Below, piece by piece: positions 5,373-11,014 of a DNA stretch of 11,014 bases. The stretch comes from Bacillota bacterium (GTDB taxonomy: Bacteria; Bacillota; Bacilli; Bacillales; Cytobacillaceae), in contig JAEWIG010000284.1 in NCBI GenBank assembly GCA_023387295.1, forward strand, positions 1-11,014, read 5' to 3'. The position numbers and the translations under genes were made by a program. A model generated the notes under the pieces. The model did not search any database and was not told the origin of the DNA. It was given only the letters and a program-made list of their open reading frames with translations. How positions within the stretch are numbered: position 1 is the stretch's first letter; each line of letters begins with the position of its first letter.

Positions 5373-6332
5373 ATGGTAAAAAAGGAATTTGAAATTCCCG
5401 AAAGGCTTATGAAAATTGAAGCATTGCGGAGAAGATTGCCAGAGACCCATCCGATTTTTCCGAAAATAGATGGTGAATACAGAGGGAGGTTGGCAGGATA
5501 TCGAGGAGAGAAATCGCTACTATATTATTTTAGTTTTTTAGATGAAAAAAAGTATCGAATCCTTCATAATCTTCGCTTGCCTGATTCGAAAAGCGATCAT
5601 TTTTTCGAAATCGACACATTAATCATCTCATTCAAATTACTAATTCCAATTGACGCTAAAAATCATCGCGGAGAACTGTACTTCGATGATTTATTTGACC
5701 AGTTAATCCAAACCTTTGAAAATACGAAAAAATCATATGACAGCCCACTCGCTCAAATAAATCGACATCAGTTTCAACTTCGACAGCTACTCCAAACGTA
5801 TAAATTCCCGCAAGTGCCGATTACCCCTCTACTTGTCCTGACAAATTCCTCAGCAATTGAAAGTGCCTCCGAAAATCATCGCAAAGCAGAAAAAATTACA
5901 AAAAGCCCCAATCTTTTAAGCAAAATTACTCGGTTAGAGAAACAATATAAACTAGAGAACATGGATAATAAGCAATTGCTAAAGCTATCGAAGCTACTAT
6001 TAAAGTTGCATACCCCGTATGACAAGAGTGCTCCCGAAGAGTTTGGTATTCATGAAAATGAGCTTTTAAAAGGGGTTCGATGCTCAGAATGTAGTGTTTT
6101 ACCAATGAAGCGGATTGCGAAAAAATGGGTTTGCACCTCATGTGGTTTTTCCTCAAAGTCAGCCCATTTTTCCGCAATCAATGACTATAAACTCTTAATA
6201 GGCAATACCATCACGAATCAAAAACTTCGCGATTTCCTCCAATTAACCTCTAGGTCTGCAGCAACCCGAATTCTTCAATCACTAAACATTTCCTATACAG
6301 GGGAGAAAAAGGGAAGGGTTTATTATCTTTGA
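5373..6332 (+). CDS. NERD-domain nuclease-like protein with zinc ribbon and C-terminal helix-turn-helix
   Basis: A 319-aa soluble protein. The N-terminal NERD (nuclease-related) domain shows GYRGE (42-46, E46), an EIDTLII strand (E79, D81) and PIDAKN (D94, K96). This is the order and spacing of a PD-(D/E)xK nuclease core, with Asp in place of the more usual Glu in ExK. The middle (115-230) is helical and Lys/Gln-rich. A zinc ribbon follows with C237, C240, C254 and C257 (CxxC-13-CxxC). The last 45 residues (TNQKLRDFLQLTSRSAATRIL and after) look like a helix-turn-helix with a beta wing, so a DNA-binding tail is likely. The start has AAAGGAG 7 nt upstream. The gene stands alone, bracketed by arrays of a 20-bp-period repeat. 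Proteins of this layout are common in Bacillaceae as hypotheticals; activity and target are not known to me. Confidence 0.85.
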   Translation: MVKKEFEIPERLMKIEALRRRLPETHPIFPKIDGEYRGRLAGYRGEKSLLYYFSFLDEKKYRILHNLRLPDSKSDHFFEIDTLIISFKLLIPIDAKNHRGELYFDDLFDQLIQTFENTKKSYDSPLAQINRHQFQLRQLLQTYKFPQVPITPLLVLTNSSAIESASENHRKAEKITKSPNLLSKITRLEKQYKLENMDNKQLLKLSKLLLKLHTPYDKSAPEEFGIHENELLKGVRCSECSVLPMKRIAKKWVCTSCGFSSKSAHFSAINDYKLLIGNTITNQKLRDFLQLTSRSAATRILQSLNISYTGEKKGRVYYL

Positions 6333-6340
6333 AATCAAGT

Positions 6341-6520
6341 GATCGTGCATATTTTTCAGGAAACGTGCAAATATCTCGAAAATCGTGCATAAAATCGGAT
6401 TATCCTGAAAATATCTCAGAAATCGCTCATATATTTCAAATATCGTGCATATCCTTTACGAATCGCGCAAAACCCCACATTATCGCGCATAAATTTCAGA
6501 AATCGTGCAAATCATGAACA
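6341..6520 (+). repeat. right array: nine 20-bp-period CGTGCA repeats downstream of the NERD gene
   Basis: Units begin at 6341, 6361, 6381, 6401, 6421, 6441, 6461, 6481 and 6501, with the core at the fourth base of each, so nine steps hold register with no slip. An approximate unit is AATCGTGCATATATTTCAGA. The core ATCG(T/C)GCA(A/T)A is conserved. The 6401 unit is degenerate (CCTGAAAAT) and the 6421 unit reads CGCTCA. The second half varies, but TTTCAGA recurs. The array starts 8 bp after the NERD stop codon. Repeat-to-spacer proportions exclude CRISPR. Confidence 0.92.
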
Positions 6521-6577
6521 TCTCTAGTCTATTTTCAAGAAATCCCATAAAGCTGAGCTCGTTTTCATTCGAATTTT

Positions 6578-6640
6578 AACAAAAAAGTTATCTTCTAAGG
6601 CAATCATGTCATAGTAGATAACTTTTTTGTTTTTCTTTTT
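6578..6640 (+). terminator. strong intrinsic terminator after the NERD gene and right array
   Basis: A perfect 16-bp inverted repeat pairs 6578-6593 with 6616-6631 around a 22-nt loop and is followed by TTTTCTTTTT on plus. No earlier terminator is visible after the NERD stop, so the right array is probably in its 3' untranslated RNA. Confidence 0.85.
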
Positions 6641-6824
6641 CATAGGTAGTGTGAAAATAAAACATTTCTATGATTTATCTCTCTTAACCTTCAAGGCGGC
6701 TTAAAAATAAATTTCCTCTTAAGAAAAAGTTAAGTGGAAGTATTAGAAGATAACAACTATATTTATTTAATAAACAATGAACTTTTGCTGACTGTCAGGA
6801 CTCTTATAAGAGAGAGGTGAGGGC
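6641..6824 (+). other. leader region of the ECF sigma gene with a 12-bp palindrome
   Basis: Non-coding and AT-rich. The perfect palindrome CTCTTATAAGAG (6801-6812) abuts the ribosome binding site GAGGTGA (6814-6820). TATATT (6758-6763) is a possible -10 without a good -35. TGAAC (6778-6782) resembles an ECF -35, but no CGTC-type -10 lies at the usual distance. No promoter can be assigned with confidence. Confidence 0.4.
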
Positions 6825-7379
6825 ATGAATGTTGTTAGATTGGTCAAAAAAGCAAAAAAGGGAAATAAAGAGGCATTGGTTCAGTTAGTTATGGCTGAAA
6901 AGGATGTTTATTATAAGCTTGCTCTCACTTATATGGGGAATGCACATGATGCTATGGATGCCATGGAGGACATGATTGTAAAGCTCTATGAAAACATTCA
7001 TCAGCTTAAGAAGGACGAGGCTTTTTATAGCTGGAGTAAAACAATTTTGGTAAATGGCTGTAAAACCTCACTTCGAAAACAAAATAAGCTGGTGAGCATC
7101 GAGCAATGGCAAGCTGCCGATGAAATTGGAGTGGAAGACGTTTCCGCTAGTCGTCTTCGCGATCCTTATATAAGTAGCGAACAGCAAATAGATATTCAAG
7201 CGATGCTGTTACATGTGAATGAGCATCAAAGAGAAGCGATTCAGCTCAAATATTTTCATGATTTTGATTATGAAACGATAGCAGAGATGACAAATGTTTC
7301 GCTAGGGACCGTGAAATCGCGAATTTTCCAAGGGTTAAAGAAGCTAAGAGAACAGTTCGGAGGTGATATTGATGAATGA
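6825..7379 (+). CDS. ECF-type RNA polymerase sigma factor
   Basis: A 184-aa group 4 sigma factor that would direct RNA polymerase to a stress or envelope regulon. Region 2 spans about residues 12-85 (ALTYMGNAHDAMDAMEDMIVKLYENI, then FYSWSKTILVNGCKTSLRK). Region 4 spans about 127-178, with its helix-turn-helix FDYETIAEMTNVSLGTVKSRI at 147-167. There is no region 1 or 3, as expected for ECF factors. The usual DAxDxxQE in region 2.1 reads DAMDAMED here. The ATG at 6825 follows GAGGTGA. The gene overlaps the next gene by 8 nt, the typical sigma/anti-sigma arrangement. It resembles SigV-like factors of Bacillus, but I would not assign a specific orthologue. Confidence 0.92.
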   Translation: MNVVRLVKKAKKGNKEALVQLVMAEKDVYYKLALTYMGNAHDAMDAMEDMIVKLYENIHQLKKDEAFYSWSKTILVNGCKTSLRKQNKLVSIEQWQAADEIGVEDVSASRLRDPYISSEQQIDIQAMLLHVNEHQREAIQLKYFHDFDYETIAEMTNVSLGTVKSRIFQGLKKLREQFGGDIDE

Positions 7380-8655
7380 CATTGAGAAACGATTGCTGGA
7401 TGAGAAAAAACGCCTAGACTCCATAAAGGCTCCTGAAGAATTAGAAATGAGATTAAGAATGGCTTTAAATAATGCTCCTAGAAAAATAAAACGGTCAACA
7501 GCGATTTGGAAGCTGACGGCGGTTGCTGTGTTCTTTATGGCCATTGTGGTAAGTTTTAATTATAATGCTTTTGCCTACTATGGGAAAAAACTACTTGGCT
7601 TTGATGATGTGCTTAGTGGCACGGTAAAAGAGCTAAATGAACAAGGAATGGGACAATTTATTGGAAAAAAGACCACACTAACAGATGGAACCATATTAAC
7701 CATTGATAATATTATGACGGATGCTAATCAATTAATTATGTATTATACATTATCAAATCCAAATGGAGTGGATGAAAACATCAGTATTAATCCCGCAACC
7801 ATCACAGGTTTTTTAACACAATCGAACGCTGTCAGTGGCACGTACCTAATGAATGAAGACCAAACTGAGATGAAAGGAATGACTTCATTTGAGCCTGTTA
7901 GCCCATTTTCCAAAAAGCTAACCTTGCATTTCTGGGAGAATTCACATGATAACAGGATGAATGAGATTAGCATTACCTTCCCATATAACCCCAATAAAGC
8001 GATGCAGACAGAGATTAAGCAGTCGATAAGAAAGACGATTCTTGTTGATAAAGGAAAGATTACATTCCGTACCATTACAGCTACTCCAACATCGACTGTC
8101 ATTACTGGTTTGATGAATGTAGAGAACTTTGATCGTGTTCCATTTGCGTTAGATGGAATCCTATTAATAGCTAATGGAACCCCAGTCCCAATAATGGGTG
8201 GAGGTAGACATTCTTCAATTGGAGGAACAAAGTTCGATATTCAATATGATGCATTACCCAAAAACCTAGAATCACTTGAACTAGTCATAAAGGAGTTTGT
8301 CGGATACGAAAAGTTGGAAGAGAAGATAGACCTAGCATCCATAAGTGATGAGCCAATGAATGTCGGTGGCAAAGAATTATGGATAAAAGCAGTCTCAACA
8401 ACATCAGAAGGAACAGAAATAACAATGGCTACGGATAATGATGTCATGCTCGATGGGGTGTCTATAGAAACGCAAAAAAATTCTACTCCATTAAGAACAA
8501 CGATAAAACAGATAGAAACAAAGCTAATGAATGGAAGACTATTAAAAGAGCGTACATTATTATTCGATTCGAAGGTTCATCCAGAATATTTGATCATAGA
8601 AGGTATACACTATATGAAGCCATATAATAAAACAATTAAGATACCAGTAAAATAA
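7372..8655 (+). CDS. membrane-anchored DUF4179/DUF5643-type protein, putative anti-sigma factor
   Basis: A 427-aa single-pass membrane protein. Residues 1-44 are charged and cytosolic (about the size of a sigma-binding segment), 46-63 are one hydrophobic helix, and the remaining 360 residues are predicted extracytoplasmic and rich in beta strands. The segment starting at AYYGKKLLGFDD and TLTDGTILTIDNIMTDANQLIMYYTL matches DUF4179 as I remember it, and the later part resembles DUF5643. These families commonly follow ECF sigma genes in Bacillaceae. The start at 7372 is chosen because GGAGGTGAT (7359-7367) sits just upstream; a GTG at 7363 lies inside that ribosome binding site. No HxxxCxxC zinc anti-sigma motif is present. 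The sigma-inhibitor role is inferred from gene order, overlap and topology. Confidence 0.82.
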   Translation: MNDIEKRLLDEKKRLDSIKAPEELEMRLRMALNNAPRKIKRSTAIWKLTAVAVFFMAIVVSFNYNAFAYYGKKLLGFDDVLSGTVKELNEQGMGQFIGKKTTLTDGTILTIDNIMTDANQLIMYYTLSNPNGVDENISINPATITGFLTQSNAVSGTYLMNEDQTEMKGMTSFEPVSPFSKKLTLHFWENSHDNRMNEISITFPYNPNKAMQTEIKQSIRKTILVDKGKITFRTITATPTSTVITGLMNVENFDRVPFALDGILLIANGTPVPIMGGGRHSSIGGTKFDIQYDALPKNLESLELVIKEFVGYEKLEEKIDLASISDEPMNVGGKELWIKAVSTTSEGTEITMATDNDVMLDGVSIETQKNSTPLRTTIKQIETKLMNGRLLKERTLLFDSKVHPEYLIIEGIHYMKPYNKTIKIPVK

Positions 8656-8704
8656 TAATGATCTCAATTTAGTTTCGTCAGACAAAGAAAAAGGGGTGTT
8701 TTTG

Positions 8705-9175
8705 ATGAAGCAATGGACAAAAGATATCGAGATTAATGCTCCTATTGAAGAGGTATGGAAATTTCTCGATGGCTCTCTAGAAAATATGCAAAAAATAATG
8801 CCTGAGGTTATTGAGAATAAGCCTATCAAAATAACTGAGGATAAGGTAGGGAGTGTATATCGTCAAAAATACAAGGAAGGAAAACGAATAGAAGAATATG
8901 ATGTGGAAACATTAGAATATACAAATATGCCTGAGCTTAAAAAGCTTAAGGTAGGTTTTACCCTCGCTAACATGTTTGAAATTACAGCCTTTTATGAGTT
9001 GGAAAAAGTGAATGAGCAAAAAACGATTTTAACTTATTCAGTGACCAATCGCCCTTTAAAATGGTTTGTGAAATTATTTTTAATATTCGCTAATGATAAG
9101 GTGGTCGTTTCCTTTTTAGAACGCGTAAAAAGGGTGGCAGAGTCCGAGGCGAGTAGTAATTCGAAAGTAAAATAA
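8705..9175 (+). CDS. SRPBCC (START-like) fold protein
   Basis: A 156-aa soluble protein with the opening strand and helix KDIEINAPIEEVWKFLDG typical of SRPBCC/polyketide-cyclase-like ligand-binding proteins. A beta-rich middle and a long C-terminal helix (KVVVSFLERVKRVAESEA) follow, which together form the hydrophobic cavity in this fold. No catalytic residues identify a substrate, and no signal peptide is seen. The ATG at 8705 has AAAGGGG 8 nt upstream; an in-frame GTG at 8696 overlaps that site and is less likely. It lies 49 bp after the putative anti-sigma gene with no terminator between, so it may belong to the same transcript and be a target of that sigma factor. Confidence 0.8.
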   Translation: MKQWTKDIEINAPIEEVWKFLDGSLENMQKIMPEVIENKPIKITEDKVGSVYRQKYKEGKRIEEYDVETLEYTNMPELKKLKVGFTLANMFEITAFYELEKVNEQKTILTYSVTNRPLKWFVKLFLIFANDKVVVSFLERVKRVAESEASSNSKVK

Positions 9176-9180
9176 AGAGG

Positions 9181-9223
9181 AAAAATAACTTGCTGATGAA
9201 AAAATCGGCAAGTTATTTTTTTT
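9181..9223 (+). terminator. intrinsic terminator after the sigma/anti-sigma/SRPBCC unit
   Basis: A stem of about 17 bp pairs 9181-9197 with 9204-9220 through one wobble and a GAAAAA loop, followed by further T. The strong stem and T-tract lie 5 bp after the SRPBCC stop. Confidence 0.92.
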
Positions 9224-9288
9224 CAATAATCTCGCTTAGCTACTTGTCACCGTCTATTAAAAAACGATTTTACGGAATTTTACAAGGG

Positions 9289-9318
9289 TTGATAGAGTGG
9301 GAAAAGAGAGTGAATGAT
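9289..9318 (+). promoter_or_regulatory. possible sigma-A promoter of the ydaK-like gene
   Basis: TTGATA (9289-9294) is 5 of 6 matches to the -35 consensus. AATGAT (9313-9318) is 4 of 6 to the -10 at an 18-bp spacing. It is the best pair between the preceding terminator and the gene, but not strong. Confidence 0.35.
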
Positions 9319-9343
9319 CGCATGATTTACCAGTGATTAATTG

Positions 9344-9380
9344 CTAGATTTTTGATAAAAATAAAATATCTAGAGGAGGA
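9344..9380 (+). promoter_or_regulatory. inverted repeat touching the ribosome binding site of the ydaK-like gene
   Basis: CTAGAT (9344-9349) is the reverse complement of ATCTAG (9368-9373). The downstream arm ends where the ribosome binding site GAGGAGGA (9373-9380) begins. It may be an operator or a weak hairpin; AT-rich context makes chance likely. Confidence 0.3.
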
Positions 9381-9386
9381 GACGGA

Positions 9387-10148
9387 ATGAATAAAAATTT
9401 TGTAGTAGGTTCACTTACTCTATTATTGCTCGTGAATGGCTGGGCATTTTTATATTTTCAGTTACCCTTTTATAAAGTGGGAATCATGATTGCGGCAGTG
9501 TCTCTTTTGCTCATGACGTTACTGCACGAGCGGTTTGTTTTTTTATATGCAATGGTCCTTGTCATTAGTTATGCTGTTTTTTTGACGGTTTATTCATTTA
9601 TTTATCATCAGCCAACAAATGTGCAACTTCTATATGTATATGATCATCTATTGCTTACTAGCTTTATACTAATATATTGGATTCTGCTAAGTTATACGAA
9701 AAGAATGGGGTATGAAAATGAAGCATTAAAGCAGCAAGTTAAGCTTTTGCAAAAGTATATCTCACCTACGGGTATTCTTACTGTGCACGAATTTATGGAG
9801 CAGGCTAAATGGGTGTTAACATCTGCTAGACGGAATAAACAATCGGTTTGGCTTGTTGAGCTAACCATTACGTATAAAAATTCATATACTGAACAAAATT
9901 TACTTGAGAAGATTGGAGAAATTGGTTTTCAGTCGATTAGAAGACAGTTTGATTTACTTACCTATCATGATAACGGTATTTATCTGATCCTTAGGGATAC
10001 AGAGCGGGATGGCGTTGATATTGTATTAAATCGTATTGAGGAAAAGGCAAAAGAAGTTTTAAATTTACTTCATCCACCATACGAAGTAAAGCTCGAATTG
10101 ATTCATGATATTGATCAACTTAAGAAGATAGGGGAATGGCCAAAATGA
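9387..10148 (+). CDS. ydaK: YdaK-like membrane protein with degenerate GGDEF domain (probable c-di-GMP receptor)
   Basis: A 253-aa protein. Four hydrophobic segments (about 6-25, 29-46, 50-72, 80-102) are followed by a short coiled-coil-like linker (105-123) and a GGDEF-fold domain (about 128-250). The diguanylate cyclase signature is lost: the GGDEF position reads DNGIY (195-199). The inhibitory-site RxxD is kept as R186-Q-F-D189, exactly five residues before it, as in active GGDEF proteins with an I-site. That combination fits a c-di-GMP-binding receptor and not an enzyme, as reported for B. subtilis YdaK. AGGAGGA lies 6 nt upstream of the ATG. The stop overlaps the next ATG (ATGA), which encodes a synthase-type glycosyltransferase, so the protein likely senses c-di-GMP to switch polysaccharide synthesis at the membrane. 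The function is inferred from the motif pattern and neighbour. Confidence 0.82.
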   Translation: MNKNFVVGSLTLLLLVNGWAFLYFQLPFYKVGIMIAAVSLLLMTLLHERFVFLYAMVLVISYAVFLTVYSFIYHQPTNVQLLYVYDHLLLTSFILIYWILLSYTKRMGYENEALKQQVKLLQKYISPTGILTVHEFMEQAKWVLTSARRNKQSVWLVELTITYKNSYTEQNLLEKIGEIGFQSIRRQFDLLTYHDNGIYLILRDTERDGVDIVLNRIEEKAKEVLNLLHPPYEVKLELIHDIDQLKKIGEWPK

Positions 10149-11014
10149 CAGTGATATTAATCATTATTATGACATTTTTTTGGCTGTTACTGTTATTTTA
10201 TTCGGTTGTTACGATTGCTGGGATTTCGTACCGTTTAAAAAAAGAGGAATCGAAAAAGTTAGACGTATATCCAAGTGTTGCGGTATTTATTCCTGCTCAT
10301 AACGAAGGAATCGTAATCGCTAACACATTACAAGCGATGGCTCGATTAGAGTATCCGGGAAAACTAGACATCTATTTATTGAATGACAATTCGTCCGATG
10401 ATACAGGATTGATTGCCACAGAGTTTGCAAAACTATTTTCAAATATTCACCATATTCTTGTACCTGAAGGAAAACCTAAGGGGAAATCGAGAGTATTAAA
10501 TTATGGATTACAAATATCAAAATCGGATTACTTTGTTGTCTATGATGCTGATAATGAACCTGAACCAGATGCATTGCTGAGGCTTGTGGAAACGGCAGAA
10601 ACGACCGAGAAAGCAGCAGGAGCTGTGGGTTATGTAAAAACGAAAAATATGTATAAAAATAGTTTGACAAGAATGATCGGGATTGAATTTCAAGTGTTTC
10701 AACTACTGATGCAATGTGGAAGATGGGCATTATTTAAATTAGGATCCCTTGCAGGTACAAATATGTTAGTAAAGCGCGAAATCATCGAAGCGCTTGGTAA
10801 ATACGACGTGTATGCATTAGCAGAGGATGCGGAATTAACCGTTAGAATAACGGCTGCTGGATATGTCTTACCTGTTGTACCAAATTCAAAAACATGGGAG
10901 CAAGAACCCGAAAATTTAAAGATCTTTATTAAACAAAGAACCCGCTGGTTGACAGGGAATCTTTATTTATTTGAAAAATCGTTAAGAGACTTTTCCCATT
11001 GGAAAGGAAAAACG
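10145..11014 (+). CDS. ydaM: processive family-2 glycosyltransferase (YdaM/IcaA-like), 3'-truncated by window edge
   Basis: The first 290 residues of a membrane-bound exopolysaccharide synthase, with the frame open to the last base. One N-terminal membrane helix (2-27) is followed by the GT-A catalytic domain: VFIPAHNE (47-54), NDNSSDDT (80-87), DAD (134-136), AED (226-228) and QRTRW (264-268). This is the D, D, D, QxxRW set of processive beta-glycosyltransferases such as IcaA/PgaC and cellulose synthase. The C-terminal membrane helices are beyond the edge. The ATG overlaps the stop of the ydaK-like gene by 4 nt (10145-10148). B. subtilis has ydaL between ydaK and ydaM; here the two are adjacent. 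The sugar product cannot be told from the sequence. Confidence 0.88.
   Translation, partial: MTVILIIIMTFFWLLLLFYSVVTIAGISYRLKKEESKKLDVYPSVAVFIPAHNEGIVIANTLQAMARLEYPGKLDIYLLNDNSSDDTGLIATEFAKLFSNIHHILVPEGKPKGKSRVLNYGLQISKSDYFVVYDADNEPEPDALLRLVETAETTEKAAGAVGYVKTKNMYKNSLTRMIGIEFQVFQLLMQCGRWALFKLGSLAGTNMLVKREIIEALGKYDVYALAEDAELTVRITAAGYVLPVVPNSKTWEQEPENLKIFIKQRTRWLTGNLYLFEKSLRDFSHWKGKT

Noticed and set aside
6329..6517. A 62-codon plus-strand frame over the right repeat array
   Set aside because: It overlaps the NERD stop, has no ribosome binding site, and its repeating residues come from the 20-bp DNA period. The period is not a multiple of three, so selection is on DNA or RNA and not on protein.
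6341..6520. CRISPR array
   Set aside because: The conserved core is only about 9-10 bp with 10-bp remnants between; CRISPR repeats and spacers are each more than 20 bp, and there are no cas genes.
6778..6796. ECF-type promoter TGAAC...GTC before the sigma gene
   Set aside because: The gap between the two elements is about 11 bp, too short for an ECF promoter.
10476..10730. Minus-strand frames inside the glycosyltransferase
   Set aside because: The plus strand here encodes the uninterrupted catalytic core with its conserved motifs.

Overview
The window looks like a chromosomal segment of a low-GC Gram-positive of the family Bacillaceae. The evidence is an AT-rich sequence with strong GGAGG-type ribosome binding sites, a long tRNA array whose order (fMet-Asp-Phe-Thr-Tyr-Trp-His-Gln-Gly) matches the Bacillus trnD cluster, and Bacillus-type genes such as yuzF, a DUF4179 sigma/anti-sigma pair, and ydaK with a ydaM-like glycosyltransferase. 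I cannot name the species from sequence alone.

Layout. (1) Positions 1-1251 hold twelve tRNA genes on the plus strand, the first cut by the window edge, plus a broken 5' piece of tRNA-Phe followed by a 131-bp insert able to form a long hairpin. The array ends at a bidirectional terminator (1267-1299). (2) On the minus strand, a two-gene operon encodes a YuzF-like small protein and a manganese catalase (2450 down to 1322). (3) Divergently, on plus, is feoA-feoB for ferrous iron uptake (2700-5039). FeoB is split into two translationally coupled proteins, a GTPase and a membrane permease. A near-consensus sigma-A promoter is followed by a palindrome resembling MntR/DtxR-family operators, so this is a metal-homeostasis locus (Fe import next to a Mn enzyme). 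(4) Positions 5126-6520 hold a NERD-nuclease-like gene with a zinc ribbon and probable winged helix. It is flanked on both sides by arrays of a short motif repeating at exactly 20-bp steps: 4 units upstream and 9 downstream, all in one orientation. A 16-bp perfect stem terminator closes the unit. This is the least explained structure in the window. (5) Positions 6825-9175 hold an ECF sigma factor, an overlapping membrane-anchored DUF4179-type putative anti-sigma protein and an SRPBCC-fold protein, closed by a strong terminator. (6) From 9387 to the right edge lie a membrane protein with a degenerate GGDEF domain that keeps the c-di-GMP inhibitory-site RxxD (YdaK-like) and, overlapping by 4 nt, a processive family-2 glycosyltransferase (YdaM/IcaA-like) that runs off the window. 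Together they suggest c-di-GMP-controlled exopolysaccharide synthesis.

Within each operon the genes are tightly packed and several pairs overlap (feoA/feoB-N by 11 nt, feoB-N/feoB-C by 4 nt, sigma/anti-sigma by 8 nt, ydaK-like/GT2 by 4 nt). This argues for translational coupling and stoichiometric expression of partners.
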